NCBI RefSeq assembly: GCF_002850745.1
Contig: NZ_KZ559484.1
Location: 1-38,778 of the forward strand
Direction of reading: 5' to 3'
DNA from: Nonomuraea indica
Lineage (GTDB): Bacteria; Actinomycetota; Actinomycetes; Streptosporangiales; Streptosporangiaceae
Length of the DNA: 38,778 nt
The position numbers and the translations under genes are program-made. Below the pieces are notes generated by a model. The model saw nothing but the letters and a program-made list of their open reading frames with translations, ran no database searches and was not told the DNA's origin. Each line of letters opens with the position of its first letter. Position 1 is the first letter of the stretch. This document shows, piece after piece, positions 23,789 through 30,548 of this stretch.

Positions 23789-25807
23789 GTGCCGACGGAA
23801 AGCCCCTACCTCCCGCCCGCCACGCAGCCGGTCCGGGGAGTCGTCTGGGCCATCCACCTTGTGCTGCCCATGCTGGGGCTCTGGCTGTTGCTGGCCGAGC
23901 CCGACCTGAACGTCGAGTGGCACCACAACTCCAGCCACTTCTGGATGATCCTCGCCGTGGCCGGCGTCAACGTGGCGCTCGGCATGCTGATCAGCGAGGC
24001 GTCGCGCCGCAGGCAGGACGCCCGCCTGTTCCTCGTGTCGATGGTGTTCCTGGCCAGTGCTGGGTTCTTCTTCATGCACGGGCTCGCCACGCCGACGATC
24101 ATCCTGCCCACCGGGTCGCTGGGGTTCGACCTCGGCCAGCAGGTCGGGCTCACCATCGCGTCGGGCTTCGCGTTCGCCTCGGCGCTGCCGCTGGGTGAGC
24201 GGGCGGCGCGGGCCGTGCTGTCCGCCCAGCACGTGATCCGGGGCGTCCTCGTCGGATTCATGATCCTGTGGGGCTTCGGCTCCCTCGTCGACGGGCTGAC
24301 CCCGCTCAGCGAGCCGCCGCTGGGCGGGTTCCACGCGTGGGTGGCCTGGGCGGCGCTGCCCGGCCTGGTGCTGTACGTCGCGGCGACGGTGATGATGTTC
24401 CGGCTGCACCGCGGCCGGCCGTCGGCCATGCTGGTCAGCCTGCTCACCGCGTACGCGCTGCTCGCCGAGACCATGGTGGCCGGGATGTCGCAGCTCAACT
24501 GGCACCTGACGTGGTGGCTGTGGCACGTGCTGCTGACGTTCGCGTTCGGGTTCGTCGCCTACAGCGCCTACCTGCAGTTCAGGCGCGAGGGGTCCAGTGC
24601 GGGCCTGTTCGACTCGGTGACGCTCTCGGCGACCGTGGCCCGCATCCAGCAGCAGTACGACGAGGCGCTGGAGGAACTCGTCGAGCACGTGCGGCGGGGC
24701 GAGCCGATGGCGGCGACCCGGCTGTCGGGCAAGTTCCGGCTCAACGAGGGCCAGGCGGCGGTCCTCGACCGGGCCGGCCAGGCGCTGGCGAACGAGCGGG
24801 AGCTGTCCGGACGCCTCGGCGCGCTGGTCGCCGTGAGCGCGCACACCCGCGTCGGCCTGCCGGAGACCGAGCTGCTCGCCGGGGCGCTGGAGCGGGTGCG
24901 CCAGGCGTTCGGCGACGTGCGGATCGGCCTGGTGTCCGAGGGCCGCACCCACATCGGCTCGCGCTCGTACGCCTTCGACGGCGACGAGCCCGTCCGGCGC
25001 GGCGAGCTGCTGGCGTTCCCGCTGACCGTGAAGGGCCGCCCGGCCGGGGCGCTGGAGGTGCCGGTCGGCCGCACCCCGCAGGACGAGGCGCTGGCCGCCA
25101 CCCTGGCCGGGCAGCTCTCGCTGGCGCTGGAGAACGCCCGCCTCTACCAGGAGCTCGACACCCTCTTCCGGCAGTACATGTCGCCCGACGTGGCCCAGGC
25201 CCTGCTCGCCGACCCCTCGCAGGCGGCCCTCGGCGGCCAGCTCAAGGAGTTGACCGCGCTCTTCGCCGACCTGAAGGGCTTCACGTCGTTCTCCGAGCAG
25301 GTGACGCCCGGCGAGATCGTCGAGATGCTCAACCGGTACCACACGGCCGCCGTGCCGTGCGTCCTCGACAACGGCGGCACGATCGTGCAGTTCGTCGGCG
25401 ACGCGCTGCTCGCCCTCTTCAACGCCCCGGCCACGCAGGCCGACCACGCCGCGGCCGCCTGCCGGGCGGCGCTGGCCATGCAGCGGGCCGCCGCCGAGAT
25501 CGCCGAGGAGGTCGCCTGGCAGCGGGCGGGCGACGTGGAGTGGCCGACGTTCCGGGTCGGGGTCAACACCGGGCCGGCGCTCGTGGGCAACATCGGCAGC
25601 CCCCGGCTGCGCGGCTTCAACGCGATGGGCGACTGCGTGAACGTGGCCGCCCGGCTCCAGGCGCTGGCCGAGCCCGGCACCGTCGTGATCGGCGGGACGA
25701 CGCTGCAGCAGCTCGGCCGCGGCGCCAAGGCCACCCCCCTCGGCAGGCTGACCCTGAAGGGCAAGGAGGAGAAGGTCGCCGCGTACGTCCTGACCGAGCT
25801 GCCGTAA
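23789..25807 (+). CDS. Membrane class III adenylate/guanylate cyclase
   Basis: This 672-residue protein has about eight N-terminal membrane helices (roughly residues 17-36, 52-69, 80-103, 119-136, 152-167, 185-204, 214-233 and 241-262), a helical linker, a GAF-like region (about 345-455) and a C-terminal class III cyclase domain (about 488-665). The two metal Asp are Asp494 (FADLKGF) and Asp538 (FVGDALLALF). The transition-state residues are Asn618 and Arg622 in GDCVNVAARL. The base-specifying pair is Gln534 and Asn611 in place of the usual Lys and Asp/Thr, so ATP preference is not assured. The GTG start sits seven bases after GATAAT. A cNMP-binding Crp-type regulator follows 59 bp downstream. 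Confidence 0.9.
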   Translation: MPTESPYLPPATQPVRGVVWAIHLVLPMLGLWLLLAEPDLNVEWHHNSSHFWMILAVAGVNVALGMLISEASRRRQDARLFLVSMVFLASAGFFFMHGLATPTIILPTGSLGFDLGQQVGLTIASGFAFASALPLGERAARAVLSAQHVIRGVLVGFMILWGFGSLVDGLTPLSEPPLGGFHAWVAWAALPGLVLYVAATVMMFRLHRGRPSAMLVSLLTAYALLAETMVAGMSQLNWHLTWWLWHVLLTFAFGFVAYSAYLQFRREGSSAGLFDSVTLSATVARIQQQYDEALEELVEHVRRGEPMAATRLSGKFRLNEGQAAVLDRAGQALANERELSGRLGALVAVSAHTRVGLPETELLAGALERVRQAFGDVRIGLVSEGRTHIGSRSYAFDGDEPVRRGELLAFPLTVKGRPAGALEVPVGRTPQDEALAATLAGQLSLALENARLYQELDTLFRQYMSPDVAQALLADPSQAALGGQLKELTALFADLKGFTSFSEQVTPGEIVEMLNRYHTAAVPCVLDNGGTIVQFVGDALLALFNAPATQADHAAAACRAALAMQRAAAEIAEEVAWQRAGDVEWPTFRVGVNTGPALVGNIGSPRLRGFNAMGDCVNVAARLQALAEPGTVVIGGTTLQQLGRGAKATPLGRLTLKGKEEKVAAYVLTELP

Positions 25808-25853
25808 CACGGTTGCGGCCGTTTGTGACGTGAAAGGCGGCCTGCCCTGCCGC

Positions 25854-25866
25854 CATAATCAGGCCC
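25854..25866 (+). promoter_or_regulatory. -10 element of the Crp/Fnr gene (leaderless)
   Basis: CATAAT (25854-25859) lies seven bases before the ATG at 25867, the same layout as at the cyclase gene. A Crp half-site-like TGTGA (25824-25828) lies upstream without a matching second half. Confidence 0.55.
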
Positions 25867-26529
25867 ATGAACCCTGAGGCCGGCGAGTTCCTCTCCATGC
25901 TCACCCCCGACGAGGTCGAGGCGCTGCACGCCGCGGGCCGGCCGCGCCGGTGGGAGCGCGGCGCGAGCCTCATGTCGGAGGGCGACACCTCCGACTGGGT
26001 GCTCGTGCTGACCGAGGGGCGGGTCAAGGTCTCCTCGCACACGAGCAGCGGCACGGAGGTGGTGCTGGCCGTGCGCGGTCCGGGCGGCCTGATCGGCGAG
26101 ATGTCGTGCATCGACGGCTCGCCCCGGTCGGCGACCGTGACCGCGCTGGAGCCCGTCGCGGGCGTGGTGATCAGCGACTTCGCCGCGTTCCTGCAGGCGC
26201 ACGGGCGGGTGGCGGTGCTGCTCCTGCGGATGGTCACGGAGCGGCTGCGCGACTCCGACCGCAAGCGCATCGAGTACGGCGCGTACGACACCACCGGCCG
26301 GGTGGCCACCCGGCTGCTGGAGCTGGCCGACCGATACGGCGAGGAGACCGGCGGCGGGGTCCGCGTGGCGCTGCCGCTCTCCCAGGACGAGCTCGCCGGC
26401 TGGACCGGCGCCTCCCGCGAGGCGGTGAGCAAGGCGTTGCGGAGCCTGCGCGACCGGGGCCTCATCGAGACGGGGCGGCGCCGCGTGGTGATCCACGACG
26501 TCGAGGGGCTGCGCAAGCGGGCCCGCTGA
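25867..26529 (+). CDS. Crp/Fnr-family cyclic-nucleotide-binding regulator
   Basis: This 220-residue protein has an N-terminal cyclic-nucleotide-binding beta-barrel with a phosphate-binding cassette reading GEMSCIDGSPRSAT, which retains Glu78 and Arg87 used to hold cNMP ribose and phosphate. A dimer helix (about residues 112-140) and a C-terminal winged helix (about 145-215; SQDELAGWTGASREAVSKAL) follow. There is no N-terminal cysteine cluster, so it is Crp-like, not Fnr-like. The cyclase directly upstream makes a cAMP- or cGMP-responsive role likely. The MFS gene starts four bases after its stop, so they are probably one transcript. Confidence 0.93.
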   Translation: MNPEAGEFLSMLTPDEVEALHAAGRPRRWERGASLMSEGDTSDWVLVLTEGRVKVSSHTSSGTEVVLAVRGPGGLIGEMSCIDGSPRSATVTALEPVAGVVISDFAAFLQAHGRVAVLLLRMVTERLRDSDRKRIEYGAYDTTGRVATRLLELADRYGEETGGGVRVALPLSQDELAGWTGASREAVSKALRSLRDRGLIETGRRRVVIHDVEGLRKRAR

Positions 26530-26533
26530 CGTC

Positions 26534-27982
26534 GTGACCGGCCGCGAGGACGAGGCCGCGCGCCGGGCCCGGCTGCGCTACGCCTGGCGGGTGTGCTCGG
26601 TGACCAGTCTGGGGCTGGTCCTCATCGGGGTCGCGGGCAGCACGCTCAACGTGGCGCTGCCCTCGGTCGTGCGCCACTTCTCGGCCGGCCCGTTCGAGTC
26701 GGGCTGGATCCTGCTGTCGTTCCTGCTGGTGAACACCGCGAGCCTGGTGTTCTTCGGCCGCGTCGCCGACCTGGTCGGGCGGCGGGAGGTCTACCTCGCC
26801 GGTTTCGCGCTGTTCACCGTGGCGTCGTTGCTGGCCGGGCTGTCGCCGGACGTGTGGTTCCTCGTGGCGATGCGGGTCGTGCAGGCGGCCGGGGCGGCGA
26901 TGATCCTGGCCAACGGCACCGTGATCATCACCGACGCGTTCCCGCCCGAGCGGCTCAGCCAGGGGATGGGCGTCTACATCGGCACGCTGTCCGTGGCGCA
27001 GCTCGCCGGGCCCACGTTGGGCGGCCTGATCGCCGAGACGGCCGGCTGGCAGTGGATCTTCTGGGTGAACGTGCCCGCCGGGGTGCTGGCGCTGGTGTGG
27101 GGGGCGGTGACGCTGCGCGGGGTGCCACGCGGGCCGAAGCAGCCGGTGGACGCGCTGGGCAACGCGCTGGTGTTCGCGGCGTTGTCGGCGCTGCTGCTGG
27201 CGCTGTCCGAGGCGGGCGCGCGCGGGCCGTCCAGCCCGGTGGCGGTGGCCGGTGCGGCGGTGTTCGCGGTGCTGGTGCCGCTGGTGGTGCTGGTGGAGCG
27301 GCGGGCCACCCATCCGGTGCTGGACGGGCGGCTGTTCGGCGGGCGGATGCTGGCCTTCGCCAACCTGGCCTCGTTCTGCAACGCGCTGGCGCGGGCGTCG
27401 CTCATCCTGGTCGTCGCGCTGTACTTCCAGGCGGCGCGGGGCGTGGACGCCTTCACGGCCGGGCTCAGCGTGCTGCCGGTGCCGGTGGGCATGGCCGTGG
27501 CCTCGCCGGTGGCGGGGGCGCTGGGGCGGCGGGTTCCCGCGTACGCGCTGTCGGTGGGCGGCTCGCTGCTGAGCACGGCCGGGCTGGGCGTGCTGGTGCT
27601 GGCCACCGGGGCCGGCACGCCGTACTGGGTGGTGGGCGTGGGGCTGTTCGTGGCCGGCTGCGGCAGCGGCGCGTTCCTCACCGGCAACACCACGCAGGTC
27701 ATGCAGGGGCTGCCTGCCGGAGGGCTGGGAGTGGTGAACGGGTTCCGGCTGATGGTGATGAACGTGGGCGTCGTGCTCAGCGTCGGCGTGTCGCTGAGCC
27801 TGCTGGCGGGCTCGGTCGGGCCGGAGCTGGGCGCCCAGGTGTACGCCGGCACGCTGTCCACGCTGTCGCCGGTGGCCGTGGAGCAGCTCATGGACGGCTT
27901 CCGCCGGACGTACGCGGTGCTGTGCGCGGTGGCCCTCACCGGCGCCGCCCTCGCCGCCCTGGCCCGGCCGAACCGCCGCTGA
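26534..27982 (+). CDS. MFS exporter, DHA2 (EmrB/QacA) type
   Basis: This 482-residue protein has about 14 predicted membrane segments, as in the DHA2 drug:H+ antiporter family. Family motifs include the loop 2-3 signature as FGRVADLVGRREVY and a motif C-like GPTLGGLIAETAGWQWIFWVNVPAG. The export substrate is unknown. The GTG is four bases from the Crp-gene stop, which suggests co-transcription and possibly control by the cyclase/Crp pair. Confidence 0.92.
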   Translation: MTGREDEAARRARLRYAWRVCSVTSLGLVLIGVAGSTLNVALPSVVRHFSAGPFESGWILLSFLLVNTASLVFFGRVADLVGRREVYLAGFALFTVASLLAGLSPDVWFLVAMRVVQAAGAAMILANGTVIITDAFPPERLSQGMGVYIGTLSVAQLAGPTLGGLIAETAGWQWIFWVNVPAGVLALVWGAVTLRGVPRGPKQPVDALGNALVFAALSALLLALSEAGARGPSSPVAVAGAAVFAVLVPLVVLVERRATHPVLDGRLFGGRMLAFANLASFCNALARASLILVVALYFQAARGVDAFTAGLSVLPVPVGMAVASPVAGALGRRVPAYALSVGGSLLSTAGLGVLVLATGAGTPYWVVGVGLFVAGCGSGAFLTGNTTQVMQGLPAGGLGVVNGFRLMVMNVGVVLSVGVSLSLLAGSVGPELGAQVYAGTLSTLSPVAVEQLMDGFRRTYAVLCAVALTGAALAALARPNRR

Positions 27983-27983
27983 C

Positions 27984-28002
27984 GTATCACAAAACGTGTT
28001 AC
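27984..28002. promoter_or_regulatory. Operator-like dyad over the toxin-antitoxin promoter
   Basis: GTATCAC (27984-27990), five bases, then GTGTTAC (27996-28002) is an inverted repeat with one mismatch in seven. It overlaps a TACATT -10 (28000-28005) located six bases before the antitoxin ATG. Position and symmetry fit autorepression by the RHH antitoxin. Confidence 0.65.
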
Positions 28003-28011
28003 ATTCGGTGC

Positions 28012-28236
28012 ATGGGGACTCTGAACGTTCGTACCGATGAGGCGATGGAGACCGCCCTGCGCGCCTTGGCGGGAGACACGCGAAGCCGTTCCGAGGCCGT
28101 CCGCTACGCCTTGCTGCGCACGTACAAGGAAATGCTGCTCGAGCAGGCCGCAGCCGACGCCGAACGTTTGCGGAACGACCCCGACGACCAGGCCGAGATG
28201 CTGGCGATTCAGCGGTTCATGGGTGTCGCGGAGTGA
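28012..28236 (+). CDS. Ribbon-helix-helix antitoxin
   Basis: This 74-residue protein has an N-terminal ribbon-helix-helix pattern (MGTLNVRTDEAMETALRALA, then RSEAVRYALLRTYKEM) followed by an acidic helical tail that could cover the toxin. It would bind DNA as a dimer and repress its own operon. The ATG lies six bases after TACATT. The stop overlaps the toxin start by GTGA. Its base composition is less GC-rich at third positions than the neighbouring genes, a weak sign of transfer. Confidence 0.82.
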   Translation: MGTLNVRTDEAMETALRALAGDTRSRSEAVRYALLRTYKEMLLEQAAADAERLRNDPDDQAEMLAIQRFMGVAE

Positions 28237-28553
28237 TATCCCGGGGTGCGATCTACGAGATCAAGGCACTGCCGGGCAGTCGGGACCATGAGCAGCAAGG
28301 CCGACGATACGCCGTGATCATCCAGTCCGACCGGTTCGCCACGAGTTCGGTGACAGTGGCTCTCACCTCCACGAGCGCCGGGGCGGCCGTCTACCGGCCC
28401 GACTTCGAACTCGACGGCACGAAGTCGCGCATCCTCACCGACCAGATCTACTCCGTGTCCCCCTCACGGCTCGGCGACTTCAAGGGCGCGCTCGAAGCGC
28501 ACGAGGCCGCTGATCTCGATCGGGCATTGATGCTGAAGCTGGGCCTCATCTGA
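28233..28553 (+). CDS. PemK/MazF-type mRNA interferase toxin
   Basis: This 106-residue protein resembles the MazF/PemK fold: GAIYEIKALPGSRDHEQQGRRYAVII at the N-terminus, VTVALTSTSAGAAVYRPDF and TDQIYSVSPSRLGDFKG later. Such toxins cut RNA at short motifs and are neutralised by the antitoxin. The first motif (G-x-I-Y/W-x-x) and the central T-D-Q region are intact. The GTG start overlaps the antitoxin stop by 4 bp, fixing the pair. Cut specificity cannot be read from the sequence. Confidence 0.85.
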   Translation: MISRGAIYEIKALPGSRDHEQQGRRYAVIIQSDRFATSSVTVALTSTSAGAAVYRPDFELDGTKSRILTDQIYSVSPSRLGDFKGALEAHEAADLDRALMLKLGLI

Positions 28554-28771
28554 AGGCGCCAGCGAGGCGGGACTCGACGTCGCGGTAGCGGCTGACCGGG
28601 TGCAGGGAGTGGGCCGTCGTCACGAGTCGGGTGGGTGGCTGCGGGGCGGGGCGCCCTCGTCACCGCAGGGGCGTTTCGGAACGGAAGAGGCGGTTCCGGG
28701 GGCGGGGGGTGGGCGGTGTACATTGATGATCTTATTCGGCAGACGGCACCGCCGGAATAGGAGTACTGCCC

Positions 28772-29110
28772 ATGGCGCCAGACGAGGACGAACCGCCTAC
28801 CGGTTCGGGAGAGGCCGCCGGAGGGCTGGTACGCGCCGTGGTCGGCGAGGACGGCCTCCTGGCCGAGCTCCGGCTGAACGCCCGCGCGATGCGCTTCGGC
28901 TCCGATGACCTGGCCGATCATGTTCTCTCGGCGGTGCGGGCGGCGCAACAGGACAGGCTGAGCCGCATCGAGCCGCCGGCCGAAGAGCAGAGCCTGGACG
29001 TGGAGGAGTTCACGCGCCGGCTCGACGACATGGAGAACCAGGCGGCCCGCGACTTCGCCCGGTTGACGGCGAGTCTGGACGAAGCGCTGCGCCGCATCGA
29101 GGAACGGTGA
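28772..29110 (+). CDS. YbaB/EbfC-like small protein
   Basis: This 112-residue protein has an acidic N-terminus, a central segment with AELRLNARAMRFGSDDLADH followed by VLSAVRAAQQDRLSRIEP, and a long C-terminal amphipathic helix (about residues 78-111). It resembles the divergent YbaB/EbfC nucleoid-protein relatives that sit at the head of WXG-protein operons in actinomycetes; the match is moderate. The ATG follows AGGAG about nine bases ahead. The next gene starts seven bases after the stop and the one after that overlaps it, so the three form one operon. Confidence 0.62.
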   Translation: MAPDEDEPPTGSGEAAGGLVRAVVGEDGLLAELRLNARAMRFGSDDLADHVLSAVRAAQQDRLSRIEPPAEEQSLDVEEFTRRLDDMENQAARDFARLTASLDEALRRIEER

Positions 29111-29116
29111 TGTTTC

Positions 29117-29425
29117 GTGACCGATGAGGGGGTCGTGTGGGACACGGCCGGTCGCATGGCGTCCGGCCGGGCGTTCCACACGCTGACGGACGAGCAGTCG
29201 GGCTTCCACGAGGGTCTGCGCGCGCAGTTGGGCGGCCCCGCACCGCTGCCGTATCCCGAGTTCTCCCGCCCCTACCAGGACTTTCTCCTGGCGCTGACCG
29301 GCGGCACGGAGGAGTTGCTGGCCGACTGGGACACCCTGGGTGACGGGCAGGCGCTGATGGCGGCCCGCAACGCGCAGGCCGAGACCGCCAACGAGGTGAT
29401 CATCAACCATGACCGCCGGGCTTGA
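29117..29425 (+). CDS. Small WXG-like protein, hypothetical
   Basis: This 102-residue protein has no firm family match. It is probably helical, with a hydrophobic middle (YPEFSRPYQDFLLALTGGTE) and no membrane segment or signal peptide. Size, position and the following coiled-coil gene suggest a small partner of a WXG/ESX-type pair, but no true WXG motif is present. The GTG start is the only in-frame start that does not stop at once. Its 3' end overlaps the next gene by 17 bp, indicating translational coupling. Confidence 0.6.
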   Translation: MTDEGVVWDTAGRMASGRAFHTLTDEQSGFHEGLRAQLGGPAPLPYPEFSRPYQDFLLALTGGTEELLADWDTLGDGQALMAARNAQAETANEVIINHDRRA

Positions 29426-30464
29426 GTCGATCGGTTTCGGCGTCCTGGGCGTGCCTCAGCCGTCGCGCACCGGCGAGCTGGAACGCCACGCCGGTGTGCT
29501 GGAGTCGGTGGCGACCTCGCAGGCGGCGATCGGCGAGGACGGCGTCCGCGCGCACCGGCTCGGCGGGGCGAACGCGGGCGCGGCCAGCGACGCGCTGGAT
29601 CAGCACGTGCTGGGCAAGGACGGCGTGCTGCCGCGGGCCAACGCTCATGCCCACCAGGTGTCGGTGGCGGCAAGTGTCGCGCAGGTGGCGGTGACCACGA
29701 TCAAATGGGCGGGCGGCGTGCTGACCGGCCTGGCCGGATTGGCGGGACTCGCCGCGCTCACCCCGCAGGGCCGGCTGTTCCTGCTGGCGCGGCTGCGGCC
29801 GTTCGCGCAGCGGGTGCAGCAGTGGATCCGTACCGCCATGCACGCGGTCGGCCGGATCTTCACCCGCCTGGCCGACCTGGTACGCGGGCAGTCGGCCAAG
29901 GCACGTGCCGGGCAGACGCTGCAGGGCGAGCAGAAGGTGATCACGACGCGGGGACGCGCGCTGGCCGACGCCCTCCCGGCCGTGCGCACCAAGGTGGCAC
30001 ACGCCAGGATCTCGGCCGGCCAGGCAAGAGCCGGCCTGGACCGCGCCGAGACGCAGCTCCGCTCGGCGCAAAGGTCCCTGGCGGAGGTCAAGGACACCCT
30101 CACCCGCCATGTGGAGGCGGTTTCCGCCGGGCGCGTCGATGCGGCCACCCGCCTGCGGTTCAAGCAGAATCTCGAAGGCTCTGACGGCATTTCGATCCAG
30201 TGGCGAGTGCAGAATGCGGAAGTCCGCCTGCGGAATGTCCGTGCCCAGCTTCGAGGGCATGTGTCGAGACACCTGGACGACGCCGGGCTGCGCCTGGCCG
30301 AAGGGCAACACGCGGTCAGGGGCTCGGGCGGGGTGCCGCCCGAGTTGCAGGAGGTCCAGAACGTGGTGAGCGCGCTGAAGGCCCGCCATGCGCAGCTCGA
30401 CGACATGGCCCTGACCGCCCGGCGGGACGCCGACGACATCTGGGCCCTCTGGTCGCGGGCGTGA
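29409..30464 (+). CDS. Large WXG-like/coiled-coil protein with central hydrophobic segment
   Basis: This 351-residue protein has three parts. An N-terminal helical region (about residues 20-90) contains a WXG100-like turn in which the motif is replaced by LGG (RLGGANAGAASDAL). A hydrophobic segment (about 93-117) could cross a membrane or be a helical hairpin. A long C-terminal helical stretch (about 140-350) is rich in Arg, Ala and Gln with heptad-like spacing (RISAGQARAGLDRAETQLRS). There is no recognisable toxin domain and no signal peptide. The ATG follows GAGGTGATC and overlaps the upstream gene by 17 bp. A type VII secretion substrate or scaffold is a guess. Confidence 0.62.
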   Translation: MTAGLESIGFGVLGVPQPSRTGELERHAGVLESVATSQAAIGEDGVRAHRLGGANAGAASDALDQHVLGKDGVLPRANAHAHQVSVAASVAQVAVTTIKWAGGVLTGLAGLAGLAALTPQGRLFLLARLRPFAQRVQQWIRTAMHAVGRIFTRLADLVRGQSAKARAGQTLQGEQKVITTRGRALADALPAVRTKVAHARISAGQARAGLDRAETQLRSAQRSLAEVKDTLTRHVEAVSAGRVDAATRLRFKQNLEGSDGISIQWRVQNAEVRLRNVRAQLRGHVSRHLDDAGLRLAEGQHAVRGSGGVPPELQEVQNVVSALKARHAQLDDMALTARRDADDIWALWSRA

Positions 30465-30470
30465 CCAGGA

Positions 30471-30490
30471 CGGCCGCCCGGAGGCGGCCG
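30471..30490. terminator. Bidirectional hairpin between convergent genes
   Basis: A perfect 8-bp stem CGGCCGCC/GGCGGCCG (30471-30478 with 30483-30490) with a CGGA loop lies between the WXG-like gene and the ABC exporter. Flanking GGAC and GTCC can extend it past a small bulge. It could serve both strands. Confidence 0.65.
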
Positions 30491-30548
30491 CCGTCCCGGT
30501 AGGCCTGGACGCCCTGCGCGCTCCCCGCGCCGCCGACCGGCCCGCGGC

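Noticed and set aside
25824..25839. Crp binding site upstream of the crp-like gene
   Set aside because: Only one TGTGA half-site is present; the position of the second half reads AGGCG.
28012..30464. Integrated mobile element carrying the toxin-antitoxin and WXG-like genes
   Set aside because: No integrase, transposase, terminal repeats or attachment-site duplication was seen at the borders.
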